DNA of 64,000 nt from Bhargavaea massiliensis (GCF_018390575.1 NZ_JAHBCJ010000001.1:310001-374000); one strand, 5' to 3'. Shown: positions 52,826 to 61,843, counted from the first letter of the stretch. Made by a program: numbers and translations. Notes: generated from the sequence alone by a model not told the origin.

Positions 52826-54283
52826 ATGACGTATCATCAAAATGGCCGGGAACCCGGCGATCAGCATAATTCCATAAACGAACACAACCAGGGCCCGGCA
52901 GAGCCGGACATTCGTGAACAGGAGTGGCAGCACGGAGAGGACGGCGTGCCCGATCACGTAGACACTGAACACCTGACCGAACCGGCAGCGTTCCGTACGG
53001 AGGCATCCCCGGGGGAAACGCGTGAGGAGGCTTATCGTTCCGACATGCCTGGGGCGGCAGAACAACCCGCCCCTGTTCCGGCGCGCGGTGACCGGGAGAA
53101 AAAAAAGCGCGGCGGCGCCGGCTGGCTTCAGGCGATCGGCGGCGGAGTCGCGGGTTCCGTGCTGACGCTCGCCATTGCCGTCCCGCTTCTGAATGGGGAC
53201 CCCGGCGAGACGAATGCGCCGGCTGAGAGCGGCGTGCAGTCGGAGTCGCAGCAGCAGTCTGCGGGCGAAGTGACGAAAGTGTCGACGGACGGATCGCTTG
53301 CCGACATGGTCGAGCAAGTGTCCGGCTCGATCGTCGGCATCGTGAACTACCAGCAGCAACAGCAGCGTAATCCGTTCGGCGGCTCCGGCAGCGGCCAGTC
53401 GATCCCTGCCGGCACAGGCTCGGGTGTCGTATTCAAGAAAGACGGCGAATCCGCTTATATCGTGACGAACAATCACGTTGTCGAGGGGGCGTCGAAGCTT
53501 GAAGTGTCTCTGGAAAACGGTGAGCGGGCGGAAGCCGAACTCGTCGGTGCAGACGCTTTGAGCGATCTTGCAGTCGTCCGGGTCGACGCGAAGCTTGTGG
53601 ATGCCGAACCGCTTGCATTCGGCGACTCGGATGCACTGCGCGCCGGTGACTCGGTCGTCGCGATCGGGAACCCGCTCGGCTTAGAGCTGTCCCGCTCCGT
53701 GACAGAAGGGATCGTAAGTGCGCCCGACCGCTCGATCAGTGTCGACACATCCGCCGGTGAATGGGAGATGAACGTCATCCAGACCGATGCCGCCATCAAC
53801 CAGGGGAATTCCGGCGGCGCGCTCGTCAACATGAACGGCGAAGTGATCGGCATCAACAGCCTGAAGATCGGCGGCTCCGGTGTCGAAGGCCTCGGATTCG
53901 CCATCCCGTCGAATGACGTCGTGCCGCTCGTCGAGGAAATGATGGAATCCGGCCAGGTCGAGCGTCCTTACGCCGGCATCTCGATGTATGACGTGGCCCA
54001 GATTCCGCGTGGTGAACTCGACGGCCTGCCGAACGACATTTCCAAGGGCGTCTATATTGCCGGCGTAGATCCCGAGGGTGCTGCGGCAAAGGGCGGCATC
54101 AAGGAAGGCGACGTCATCACCGCCATCGACGGCGAGGAGATTGAGGACGGCCAGGCACTCCGCCGCTACCTCTACTCCGAGCTTGAAGTCGGCGACCAGG
54201 CCGTGTTCACCGTCTACCGCGAGGGCAAAAAGACGGAGATTCCGGTCACGCTCGGATCCAATAAAGCCTCTTCCCCTTCCTGA
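52826..54283 (+). CDS. HtrA/DegP-type membrane-anchored serine protease
   Basis: Surface quality-control protease. The 485-aa product has a long acidic cytoplasmic N-terminus, one transmembrane helix near residues 100-122 (GGGVAGSVLTLAIAVPLL), a trypsin-like domain with His in VTNNHVVEG, Asp in LSDLAVVRVD and Ser in QGNSGGALVN, and a C-terminal PDZ domain (GVYIAGVDPEGAAAKGGIKE). Start ATG 52826 follows AAGGAGG. In Bacillus, htrA/htrB genes are controlled by the CssRS system; the OmpR/EnvZ-type pair just downstream here may play that role. Confidence 0.93.
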   Translation: MTYHQNGREPGDQHNSINEHNQGPAEPDIREQEWQHGEDGVPDHVDTEHLTEPAAFRTEASPGETREEAYRSDMPGAAEQPAPVPARGDREKKKRGGAGWLQAIGGGVAGSVLTLAIAVPLLNGDPGETNAPAESGVQSESQQQSAGEVTKVSTDGSLADMVEQVSGSIVGIVNYQQQQQRNPFGGSGSGQSIPAGTGSGVVFKKDGESAYIVTNNHVVEGASKLEVSLENGERAEAELVGADALSDLAVVRVDAKLVDAEPLAFGDSDALRAGDSVVAIGNPLGLELSRSVTEGIVSAPDRSISVDTSAGEWEMNVIQTDAAINQGNSGGALVNMNGEVIGINSLKIGGSGVEGLGFAIPSNDVVPLVEEMMESGQVERPYAGISMYDVAQIPRGELDGLPNDISKGVYIAGVDPEGAAAKGGIKEGDVITAIDGEEIEDGQALRRYLYSELEVGDQAVFTVYREGKKTEIPVTLGSNKASSPS

Positions 54284-54292
54284 TGGGGTGTG

Positions 54293-54322
54293 CCCGCCGG
54301 TTTGCGTCCGGCGGGTTTTATT
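54293..54322 (+). terminator. Terminator after the HtrA gene
   Basis: CCCGCCGG and CCGGCGGG enclose a 7-nt loop, followed by TTTTATTG. Confidence 0.88.
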
Positions 54323-54339
54323 GTGGGATGCGGGAGAGA

Positions 54340-54505
54340 GTATTGGGACATTCAGCGGGAGTATCGGGACATTCGGAGGCGGTATCGAGACATTGCCGGA
54401 GAAACGTGACACTCGGGGCTGGTTGCGTAACATTCACGGCCAGTTCCGTAACACTCAAAGACGATTGCGTAACACTCACGGCCAGTTCCGTAACACTCGC
54501 TCCAC
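54340..54505. repeat. Array of eight ACAYTC words at 21-bp period
   Basis: ACATTC/ACACTC (third copy ACATTG) starts at 54348, 54369, 54390, 54409, 54430, 54451, 54472 and 54493. Spacing is 21 bp except one step of 19. The first three units read GTATYGRGACATT. The last four read TTSCGTAACAYTC, close to the TTGCTTAAC array at 23.4 kb. It lies between the HtrA terminator and the response-regulator gene. Confidence 0.92.
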
Positions 54506-54592
54506 ATCGGGCAGCACATGCCCCCCAATTCCTGCGGCTCCCCATTTTGCAGGTCAACTGAAGCTTTGATTATACTGAAAGGAGTGAGACCG

Positions 54593-55303
54593 ATGAGAAA
54601 GGAGGCATCAGCGGTGAGGATTCTCGTTATTGAAGACAGCGAGAGCGTGGCGTCGATGATCGGGATGTTTTTCTCGAAGGAAGGCATCGACGGGACGTTC
54701 ATCATGGACGGTGACGCAGGCTGCCGGGAGGCGATGACCGGCGAGTACGACTGCCTGATCATCGACTGGATGCTTCCGGGCATGGATGGTGTGACAATCT
54801 GCCGGAAAGTGCGCGAGGCAGGGCTCGATGTGCCTGTCATTATGCTGACGGCAAAAACAGCCGAGGAAGACCAGGTGACTGGGCTTGAGACGGGAGCGGA
54901 TGATTATGTGACGAAGCCGTTCAGCCCGGCCGCGCTTATGGCCCGGATCCGTGCCGTGACCCGCCGTTACGGGAAGCAGCCGCAGCAGGCGGAGGACGGC
55001 ATCATCCGGACCCGGCATTTCCTGATCAACGAGAAAACCCGGGAAGTGCGTCTGGACGGCGAGCCGCTGCCCGGCCTGACGCCTAAGGAATTTGATTTGC
55101 TCGCCCACTTTGCCCGGCATCCGAAACAGGTCTTTTCCCGCGAGCAGTTGATCGAAAGCGTTTGGGGATACGGATTCTACGGCGATGACCGGACCGTCGA
55201 TGTGCATGTAAAGCGCCTCCGCACCAAGACGGAATCTGAAAGCAGGCAGTTTTTCCACACGGTATGGGGCGTCGGTTACCGGTTTGAGGAGACGGACGGA
55301 TGA
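54593..55303 (+). CDS. OmpR-family response regulator
   Basis: A 236-aa product with receiver domain (ILVIEDSESVASMI, acceptor Asp in LIIDWMLPGMDG, Lys in DYVTKPFSP) and a winged-helix DNA-binding domain ending VDVHVKRLRTKTE and FHTVWGVGYRFEE. Two good starts exist: ATG 54593 after AAAGGAGTG, and GTG 54614 after AAAGGAGG giving MRILVIED. It overlaps the kinase gene by ATGA. Likely an envelope or protease-stress regulator, judging by the neighbouring HtrA. Confidence 0.93.
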   Translation: MRKEASAVRILVIEDSESVASMIGMFFSKEGIDGTFIMDGDAGCREAMTGEYDCLIIDWMLPGMDGVTICRKVREAGLDVPVIMLTAKTAEEDQVTGLETGADDYVTKPFSPAALMARIRAVTRRYGKQPQQAEDGIIRTRHFLINEKTREVRLDGEPLPGLTPKEFDLLAHFARHPKQVFSREQLIESVWGYGFYGDDRTVDVHVKRLRTKTESESRQFFHTVWGVGYRFEETDG

Positions 55304-56709
55304 AATTCCGGTACCTTTACCAGCTGGTCGCCAGCCATATCGGTGTCCTTTTCATCGCATTTCTCGTCCTGACGCTGCTGTTCGCTCACTTCGCCGAGGA
55401 GCTCATTTATGAGGACAAGACTGACGAGCTTGTGTCCTACGGGCGGAATCTGATGGGCAACCTGTCGGAGAATCCCGGGGAGTCCCGCCGGATTCTCGGC
55501 GAATATGGGCGCGTGCTGGAAGGCCGGGACATCCAGTTCAGTTTGTTCGATTCGGACTCGGCGGTCGTTTATTCCTCCGGCCGCCCGGCATCGCTGATCA
55601 AGCTGCGCCGGGAGGAATGGGGCAGGATCCGGAGCGGGCAGGCCATCATCGTCAACCAGGAGTTTGAGCGGTCGGATGTCGGCGTCACGTTCACCCTCCT
55701 GCCCTACATCCGGGACGGTCATTTCACCGGCGGCGTGCTTCTTACCTCCCCGATTTCCGGTTCGCGCGAAGTCATATCCGAGCTGAACCGTTACCTGTTC
55801 TGGGCGATGCTGGCGGCACTTGCCGCCTCCCTGTTGCTCGGATGGGGGCTGTCTGCGTTCCATGTCAAGCGGCTCAGGAGGATCCGCGATGCTGCGTCAC
55901 GCGTCGCTTCCGGGGACTACTCGGTCCGCGTCCCCTCCTCCAAAGTGGATGAAATCGGTGAACTTTCCGCGGACTTTAATGGAATGGCGGAGCGGCTGGA
56001 GCAATCGATGAATGAAATCGACCGGCTCGAAAACCGTCGGCGCCAGTTTATCGCAGACGTTTCCCATGAGATGCGGACACCGCTCACGACAATCCGCGGG
56101 ACGCTCGACGGTCTCCGTGACGGCATGATCCGGGAAGAAGAGCGGGAGCGGGCGCTTGCTCTGGCCGGCAAGGAAACGCGCCGGCTCATCCGGCTCGTGA
56201 ATGAAAACCTGGATTATGAGAAAATCCGTTCCGGCCAGATCACGCTAGAGAAAACGGAGATTCCGCTGGATGACATGCTTCCGCTGATTGCCGAGCAGCT
56301 CGAGACGATTGCAGAGGAAAAAGGCAATGTCATCCGCGCGGAAACGGAAAGCGGCGCGACGGTCTTCGCCGATTACGACCGGCTGATCCAGATCCTGATC
56401 AACATCACGAAAAACAGCATTCAATTCACAAAAGGCGGAACGATCACGCTTCGGGGACACATGGACGGCGGGACCGCAGTCATCGAGGTCGCAGACACCG
56501 GCGAAGGGATCGATCCGGAAGATGTGGAGCGCATTTGGGAACGCTTCTACCGCGCGGGCGTTTCCAGGACTTCCAACCCGTTCGGCGAATTCGGGCTGGG
56601 ACTGTCGATCGTCCGGCAGCTCGTGAAGCTGCACGGCGGGACCATTCGCGTCGAGAGCAAAAAAGACGCAGGCACAACTTTCACTCTGCGATTTCCGCCA
56701 AAAGAGTAA
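55300..56709 (+). CDS. EnvZ/CssS-type sensor histidine kinase
   Basis: The 469-aa kinase has two membrane helices (YQLVASHIGVLFIAFLVLTL and LFWAMLAALAASLLLGWGL) flanking an external domain of about 130 residues. A HAMP domain, His in FIADVSHEMRTPLTTIRG near residue 255, and ATPase motifs NITKNSIQFT, VADTGEGID and FGLGLSIVRQL follow. Partner of the adjacent regulator (ATGA overlap). Confidence 0.93.
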   Translation: MKFRYLYQLVASHIGVLFIAFLVLTLLFAHFAEELIYEDKTDELVSYGRNLMGNLSENPGESRRILGEYGRVLEGRDIQFSLFDSDSAVVYSSGRPASLIKLRREEWGRIRSGQAIIVNQEFERSDVGVTFTLLPYIRDGHFTGGVLLTSPISGSREVISELNRYLFWAMLAALAASLLLGWGLSAFHVKRLRRIRDAASRVASGDYSVRVPSSKVDEIGELSADFNGMAERLEQSMNEIDRLENRRRQFIADVSHEMRTPLTTIRGTLDGLRDGMIREEERERALALAGKETRRLIRLVNENLDYEKIRSGQITLEKTEIPLDDMLPLIAEQLETIAEEKGNVIRAETESGATVFADYDRLIQILINITKNSIQFTKGGTITLRGHMDGGTAVIEVADTGEGIDPEDVERIWERFYRAGVSRTSNPFGEFGLGLSIVRQLVKLHGGTIRVESKKDAGTTFTLRFPPKE

Positions 56710-56741
56710 AGAGCCTCCCCGGACGGGATGGCCCTTTACTT
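56705..56741. terminator. Terminator between the kinase and M23 genes (convergent)
   Basis: AGTAAAGAGCC and GGCCCTTTACT pair with one mismatch (a G-U pair on the minus strand), followed by TTTTTC on the plus strand. Confidence 0.7.
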
Positions 56742-57728
56742 TTTCTTTTCTTCCTGTTCCCATCTGTTCAGCGACGGGTACGGATCAAACGCCCACTCGG
56801 AGCGGCCGTCGAACTTGTACATTCCGTAATGGAGATGGGGCGGGAACTTGCCGGAAGTGCCTTCCTTGCCGTAGCCTGAACTGCCGACATAGCCGACGAC
56901 GGTTCCCGGCTCGACGACTTGCCCTTCCTCGATTCCTTTTTCAAAGCCCGAGAGATGAGCGTAATAATGATATACGTTGTGAGCATCGCGGATTCCGACC
57001 CGCCAGCCGCCGAACTCGTTCCAGCCCTTCATCTCGATTACGCCGTAGGTGACGGACCGCACCGGAACGCCATACGAGGCGAACAGGTCCGTGCCTTCAT
57101 GCATGCGGCGGCCTCCCCAGCCGCGCCTGGCGCCCCATGTGCTCCTGTACGTGTAGTGATGGGTCTTGGGAAGTGGAAACACATGGGTGTCGAGCTCGAT
57201 GGTGCCGAAGCTGCGGAACAGTTCGTCGATCGTCATGATTTGCCGCACGGCCTCTTCGCTGCCGAAGAATTCATATAGCGCGAGACGCCGGTCCTGCGCG
57301 TCTCCGCCATTTATGCCGATTGTGTTTGCAAGTGTAAAGAGAATGTCTTCCGGGTCTTCCGGGTCGGCTTTGCCGTCCCCGTTGCCGTCCATGCCGCCGC
57401 CTTCAAAGAACTCAATGGCTGCGGGATCGCTTTCTCCATGTTCGGGGTTCGGGGCGCCGGCCCAGAATTCCTCCTCGAAGCGGAAAGCGACCGGGCCCTC
57501 GATCTCTTCCAAATCGTTCCGGACCCGCTGGATGTTCCGCTCATACCGGTCGATTGCGGCGAGCGTATGCCACGGCACAGAAGGCGTCTCATACGTCATA
57601 TACAAATTCATCCGTTCCTCTGCAATGGACTGCTCCGTTTCCTCCCCCGAATCCTCCGCCCGGACGATTGAGACAAAAAGGACGGAAAGCAGCAGCAAAT
57701 AGGCCGGCAGCCAGATGGCGTGGCGCAC
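56736..57728 (-). CDS. M23-family peptidase, LytH-like
   Basis: Secreted cell-wall metallopeptidase. The 330-aa precursor has an N-terminal signal/anchor helix (YLLLLSVLFVSIV), a middle domain with a Ca-loop-like sequence (DGNGDGKADPEDPED) and a C-terminal LytM/M23 domain with zinc motifs HEGTD and HLHYG. The layout recalls B. subtilis LytH (YunA), an L-Ala-D-Glu peptidase of spore cortex. The match is by memory. Start GTG 57728 lies seven bases after GGGAGGTT. Confidence 0.85.
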   Translation of the reverse strand: MRHAIWLPAYLLLLSVLFVSIVRAEDSGEETEQSIAEERMNLYMTYETPSVPWHTLAAIDRYERNIQRVRNDLEEIEGPVAFRFEEEFWAGAPNPEHGESDPAAIEFFEGGGMDGNGDGKADPEDPEDILFTLANTIGINGGDAQDRRLALYEFFGSEEAVRQIMTIDELFRSFGTIELDTHVFPLPKTHHYTYRSTWGARRGWGGRRMHEGTDLFASYGVPVRSVTYGVIEMKGWNEFGGWRVGIRDAHNVYHYYAHLSGFEKGIEEGQVVEPGTVVGYVGSSGYGKEGTSGKFPPHLHYGMYKFDGRSEWAFDPYPSLNRWEQEEKKK

Positions 57729-57847
57729 GGGTCATAACCTCCCTTCACCCTCTTAGGCTTGCCGGCCGTCCCATTCTCATGAATGGCAATATGCGGTTAT
57801 ATTAAGGTTCCCTCACCCTAACATTAAGCTCATTCTTGTTGCGGCCA

Positions 57848-58234
57848 TTACTTTGCCGCCCGATCAATGACGCCTTTCAATGTCTCCTCGATCTCCCCGG
57901 CCAAAGCAATCATATCTTCCCTGCCGGTCAGGCCGAGCAGCCGGGTCGGCTTCGGCATGCCGATCCGGGTTGTCCCGCCCTCCTCATAAACAGCGATTTT
58001 GCATGGCAGGAGATAGCCGATCTTCAGGTCTTTCTTCAGCACTTCCGCTGCAGCAGCCGGGTTGCATACTTCCAGAATCGTAATGGGCTTGTCGAAATCC
58101 TGCCCTTTCTGCTGAAGCGTATCGGTCATGTCCAGCTCCCAAAGGACACCAAACTTCACACCGCCCAGTTCTTCCTTGAGGGCACCGATCGCGGCTTCAC
58201 GGGTTTTTGCCGTTTCCTTCGTATATTCGAACAC
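57848..58234 (-). CDS. DUF302 family protein
   Basis: The 128-aa product carries the DUF302 core: LGGVKFGVLWELDM, ITILEVCNPAAAAEVLKKD, and IGYLLPCKIAVYEE. Function unknown. GTG 58234 follows AAGGAGAGGG. It lies 83 bp after the dimethylargininase-like gene; a GGGAAAT array fills that gap. Confidence 0.88.
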   Translation of the reverse strand: MFEYTKETAKTREAAIGALKEELGGVKFGVLWELDMTDTLQQKGQDFDKPITILEVCNPAAAAEVLKKDLKIGYLLPCKIAVYEEGGTTRIGMPKPTRLLGLTGREDMIALAGEIEETLKGVIDRAAK

Positions 58235-58262
58235 CCTTTACCCTCTCCTTTCAGGTTGTCGA

Positions 58263-58316
58263 TTTCTTGGGAAATAACGTTATTTCCCGGGAAATGAGTC
58301 GAATTGACAGGAAATA
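58263..58316. repeat. Three GGGAAAT words at 20-bp spacing with a 20-bp palindrome
   Basis: GGGAAAT starts at 58269 and 58289, and AGGAAAT at 58309. GGGAAATAACGTTATTTCCC (58269-58288) is a perfect palindrome and overlaps TTTCCCGGGAAAT (58283-58295). Confidence 0.75.
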
Positions 58317-58317
58317 A

Positions 58318-59172
58318 TCAGCCTCTTTCCACCGGCATCGAGCAGCACCGGAACGATCCCCCGGATTTGATGATTTCCGTAAAGTCGATTTCGATGACCT
58401 CGTAACCGTGATCACGCATCGCGTGGTTCACTTCAGGGTTGACGGGCAGGCTGAACAGCTTACGGCCGCCGATCGACAGGACATTTGTGCCCATCGTGAA
58501 CTGCTCGTCTGCGCTCACTTCAATCAGGTTATATTTCTCGCCAAGCTTCTCAACAGTCGCCGGGTGCAAAGCTTCCGGGAAAATCAGCGCCGTACCCGGC
58601 GAAAGGATATTAAAGACACAGTCGAGGTGCAGGTATTTCCCATCAAACTCAATCGGAACGATGTCATGCTTCGGGAGCTCCTCCGTCAGCATCAGGATGG
58701 CATCGCGGGATGTGCGTTCGCTGACCCCGACATAGACGGTGTCCCGGTCAACGATGACATCGCCGCCCTCTATCTTGCCGCCGTCCAGCTTCCGGTAACG
58801 GATGCCTTTTTCGCATAGAAGCTTTTCCAGCGCTTCTTCCTCGCCCTGGCGGATATCGCTTGCCATCCGGGAAATGAATAGCTCTTCGCCGACCGTGAAC
58901 CCGATGTCCCGGGTGAACACTTGCTCCGGGTATTCTTCGGACGGCTCCAGCTCGATCACTTCCGCACCATGGGCACGGAGCGTGTCGCGGAATGTGCGGT
59001 ACTGATCCATCGCCCGCTCCCGGTCGATGTTTTCGTTCTCATATTGCTTTTGCACTTCATTAATCGCTTCTTCAATTGCCATATAACGGGGCGGGCAGAG
59101 AATGACCCGCCGGAGTGTGCCGTATTCTGTGCTGACTTCAATCTTGGATGTTTCGTCTTTCGGCAGTGTCAA
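58318..59172 (-). CDS. Dimethylarginine dimethylaminohydrolase / arginine deiminase-like enzyme
   Basis: Predicted hydrolase of guanidino groups. The 284-aa product has the pentein fold with IEGGDVIVDRDTVYVG near residue 150, LHLDCVFNIL with catalytic His near 190, and a C-terminal catalytic Cys in SGGSFRCCSMPVER. It matches dimethylarginine dimethylaminohydrolases; arginine deiminases are longer. Start TTG 59172 (MTLPKDETSK) lies eight bases after GGAGGAG; the open frame upstream has no family similarity. Confidence 0.85.
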   Translation of the reverse strand: MTLPKDETSKIEVSTEYGTLRRVILCPPRYMAIEEAINEVQKQYENENIDRERAMDQYRTFRDTLRAHGAEVIELEPSEEYPEQVFTRDIGFTVGEELFISRMASDIRQGEEEALEKLLCEKGIRYRKLDGGKIEGGDVIVDRDTVYVGVSERTSRDAILMLTEELPKHDIVPIEFDGKYLHLDCVFNILSPGTALIFPEALHPATVEKLGEKYNLIEVSADEQFTMGTNVLSIGGRKLFSLPVNPEVNHAMRDHGYEVIEIDFTEIIKSGGSFRCCSMPVERG

Positions 59173-59301
59173 CTTTTGTTCTCCTCCACTTAAAATCCGT
59201 AATCGCTTTACTTTTCCCCATTCCGTACAGATAAAAACAGGCTGTTTCGTTCCGTGGCACGCGGGAATAATAAGGGCAAGAACAGAAAGGGAGCGATTCT
59301 G

Positions 59302-59457
59302 ATGAAGAGCTACGCGGACAACGACAAAAATCAGCAAAATGGCAAATGGGCAGATAAAGCCAATGACGCCGCGAAAAAGGCAGAGGAAAAGCTGGACAAC
59401 ATCAAAAAAGAAGCCCGTGAAGCGGCAGAGACCCATAATGAGGAAAAAAGCGAGTGA
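59302..59457 (+). CDS. Small charged helical protein, unknown
   Basis: A 51-aa hydrophilic product, rich in Lys, Glu, Ala and Asn (GKWADKANDAAKKAEEKLDN), after AAAGGGAG before ATG 59302. Composition resembles small stress-type helical proteins. Followed by a terminator. Confidence 0.6.
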   Translation: MKSYADNDKNQQNGKWADKANDAAKKAEEKLDNIKKEAREAAETHNEEKSE

Positions 59458-59460
59458 CCC

Positions 59461-59492
59461 AAAACCGGCATCGTGACATGCCGGTTTTAGTA
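59461..59492 (+). terminator. Terminator after the small charged protein gene
   Basis: AAAACCGGCAT and ATGCCGGTTTT form an 11-bp stem followed by AGT; moderate. Confidence 0.7.
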
Positions 59493-59508
59493 TGGGCTGA
59501 ACCATAAG

Positions 59509-59547
59509 AAAACGCTGCTCCGTAAAAACCGGAACAGCGTTTTTTAA
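59509..59547. terminator. Bidirectional terminator after the MsmX-like gene
   Basis: AAAACGCTG...CCG and CGG...CAGCGTTTT pair with short internal loops. T-tracts are on both strands (TTTTTTAATT on plus, TTTTCTTATG on minus). Confidence 0.8.
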
Positions 59548-59548
59548 T

Positions 59549-60676
59549 TTATAGTGCTATTGCCGCTTCTTCCCCGAGCTTCAAACGGTCTCCGCTTACG
59601 GCATCGAAAAAGTGGGCGAGTTCCATGTCGTAGGCGAGCCGGACGGTTTCTCCCGCGCGGAGGTCAAGCCCCGAGTCGATACGGGCGATCAGCTCCTGGC
59701 TGCCGAGTTTCGAGTAGAGAAGCGTTTCCGCTCCGGTCAGCTCAGAAACGATGACTTCCGAGTCCATAACGGCCATTGACTGGCCTGCTGCGGCAGGCGG
59801 CTCCAATGTGACATGTTCCGGACGGATGCCCATTGTGACCGGTCCTTCACCGTAGCCTGTGGCCTTCATCGCCCGGGCTTTCATCTCCGGAAGCGGAAGA
59901 CGGATGCCGTCGACTGTGACGAATTCACCGTCCTTCACTTCTCCGCTGAAGAAGTTCATCGCGGGTGAACCGATAAATCCGCCGACAAATGTGTTTTCCG
60001 GATAGTCATAGACATCCTTAGGAGCGCCGACCTGCTGGATGACACCGTCTTTCATGATGACGATCCGTGTCGCCATCGTCATCGCCTCGGTCTGGTCGTG
60101 GGTGACGTAGACGGTTGTCGTCTTCAGCCGGTTGTGGAGCTTGGAGATTTCCGCGCGCATCTGGAAGCGGAGCTTCGCGTCCAGGTTCGAGAGAGGCTCG
60201 TCCATCAGAAACAGCTTGGCGTCACGCACGATTGCTCGGCCTAGGGCGACACGCTGGCGCTGTCCGCCTGAAAGGGCGCGCGGCTTCCGCTGCAGATAGT
60301 CCTCAAGACCAAGAATTTTCGCTGCCTCTGTGACCCGTTTTTTGATCTCGTCTTTCTTGAACTTCCGCATTTTCAGCGCGAACGCCATGTTGTCATACAC
60401 GGTCATATGCGGATAAAGGGCATAGTTCTGGAACACCATCGCGATGTCCCGGCTTTTTGGCGACACGTCGTTCATGAGCCGGCCGTCCATCACGAACTCA
60501 CCTTCGGTAATTTCTTCAAGGCCGGCGATCATGCGCAGCATCGTCGACTTCCCGCACCCGGACGGCCCGACGAGGACGATAAATTCGCCGTCCTCAATCT
60601 CGAGGTTAAAGTCCTTTACCGCCGTGACGTCTTTGTCATACGTTTTCGAGATGTTCTTGAGTTCGATCTTGACCAT
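59549..60676 (-). CDS. MsmX/UgpC-type sugar ABC transporter ATPase
   Basis: The 375-aa ATPase energises a CUT1 sugar importer. It has Walker [14 protein letters not shown]-loop [10 protein letters not shown], signature [15 protein letters not shown], Walker [13 protein letters not shown], and a C-terminal TOBE-type domain ([13 protein letters not shown]). MsmX-type ATPases often serve several transporters. It overlaps the preceding small ORF by 41 bp. Confidence 0.93.
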   Translation of the reverse strand: MVKIELKNISKTYDKDVTAVKDFNLEIEDGEFIVLVGPSGCGKSTMLRMIAGLEEITEGEFVMDGRLMNDVSPKSRDIAMVFQNYALYPHMTVYDNMAFALKMRKFKKDEIKKRVTEAAKILGLEDYLQRKPRALSGGQRQRVALGRAIVRDAKLFLMDEPLSNLDAKLRFQMRAEISKLHNRLKTTTVYVTHDQTEAMTMATRIVIMKDGVIQQVGAPKDVYDYPENTFVGGFIGSPAMNFFSGEVKDGEFVTVDGIRLPLPEMKARAMKATGYGEGPVTMGIRPEHVTLEPPAAAGQSMAVMDSEVIVSELTGAETLLYSKLGSQELIARIDSGLDLRAGETVRLAYDMELAHFFDAVSGDRLKLGEEAAIAL

Positions 60677-60875
60677 ATGGACTCTCCTTTACACCGCTTG
60701 TTGAGCTGGAATTGACATTGATGGTTTGAATGAGCGGTTTTGGAATAAGAAGCAGGATGGCGATCGGCAGAAAGACGAGCAGCAGAACAGGCGTGCCCGC
60801 CTGGAAGCTGAATTCCCTTACCGGTTCATCTGTCTCCAGATTCCTGGCCGTGCGTTTCGCTTCGATTTTCAGCAT
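60636..60875 (-). CDS. Small single-helix membrane protein inside the sugar transport operon
   Basis: A 79-aa product, [20 protein letters not shown] then a hydrophobic helix ([19 protein letters not shown]) and a polar tail. Start ATG 60875 follows AAAGGGG. It overlaps the ATPase gene start by 41 bp. No family recognised; it may be an accessory subunit or a chance open frame. Confidence 0.5.
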   Translation of the reverse strand: MLKIEAKRTARNLETDEPVREFSFQAGTPVLLLVFLPIAILLLIPKPLIQTINVNSSSTSGVKESPYGQDRTQEHLENV

Positions 60876-60946
60876 GTTCAGTTCCCCTTTCATCCGCCTA
60901 CCGATCACTTTATGCGGCATCCGGCGAATTCATCAGCCGCACGGCC

Positions 60947-61843
60947 TCACTTTCCGCCGGACTGCAGGTTGATGCCCTGGATAAAGTACTTCTGGAAAAA
61001 GAAGAACAGGATGATCACCGGCAGGAGGACGAGGAGCGATCCTGCCATCAGGTAGTTCCACTGGGTGCTCATCTGGCCCTTGAACACCTGGAGACCGAGC
61101 TGGAGCGTATACAGGCTTTCGTCGTTCACATACAGGAGCGGCCCGAGGAAATCGTTCCACGCCCCGTTAAACGAGAAGATGGCGACGGTCGCAAGCGCCG
61201 GCTTCGTAAGCGGGAGGCCGATTCTCCACCAGATCCAGAAATGGCTGGCCCCTTCCATCTTGGCCGCCTCGATCAGCTCGTCCGGAATGGTCATGTAAAA
61301 CTGCCGAAGCAGGAAGATGTTGAACGCACTTCCGAAAAACGCCGGCACGACGAGCGGAAAGTAAGTGTTCAGCCATTGCAGTTTTGCGAACAGCACATAC
61401 TGGGGGATGAGCGTGACAAATCCCGGAATCATCATCGTCGACAGGACGATCATGAACAGCACGTTCCTCCCTTTGAACGGAATTTTGGCGAATCCGTAGG
61501 CGATAAAGGAGTTCACGAACACATTCCCGATGACGACCAGGGCCGTGATGGTCAGCGTGTTGACTGTATATAGGTCAAACGGCGCCGCTTCCCATGTTTT
61601 CATGTAGTTGCTCCAGTTCCAGCTTTCCGGCCAGAACGTCGGCGGGTAGGTCATCACCTCTTGCATCGTCTTGACGGACGTGACGAGCATCCACCAGAGC
61701 GGCGACAGCATGAGGATGCTGCCTGCCGCAAGAAGGACCCAGTTGATGATGTTGAGCGCCTGCCTCCGGCCTTGGATCGTTTCAAAATGCGAGACGTTCG
61801 GCTTGGAGAACTTTGGACGTCCGGCGGTTGTCTGTTTGACCAT
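60947..61843 (-). CDS. Sugar ABC transporter permease (MalG-like)
   Basis: The 298-aa polytopic protein has six hydrophobic helices and the EAA loop IEAAKMEGASHFWIWWRIGL that contacts the ATPase. It belongs to the CUT1 family (MalG/AraQ type). Start ATG 61843 overlaps the stop of the partner permease (TGATG); a GTG one codon earlier is possible. Confidence 0.92.
   Translation of the reverse strand: MVKQTTAGRPKFSKPNVSHFETIQGRRQALNIINWVLLAAGSILMLSPLWWMLVTSVKTMQEVMTYPPTFWPESWNWSNYMKTWEAAPFDLYTVNTLTITALVVIGNVFVNSFIAYGFAKIPFKGRNVLFMIVLSTMMIPGFVTLIPQYVLFAKLQWLNTYFPLVVPAFFGSAFNIFLLRQFYMTIPDELIEAAKMEGASHFWIWWRIGLPLTKPALATVAIFSFNGAWNDFLGPLLYVNDESLYTLQLGLQVFKGQMSTQWNYLMAGSLLVLLPVIILFFFFQKYFIQGINLQSGGK

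Noticed and set aside
52712-53476. Minus-strand open frame opposite the HtrA gene
   Set aside because: Shadow of the HtrA codon pattern; low-complexity Arg/Ala content and no motif.
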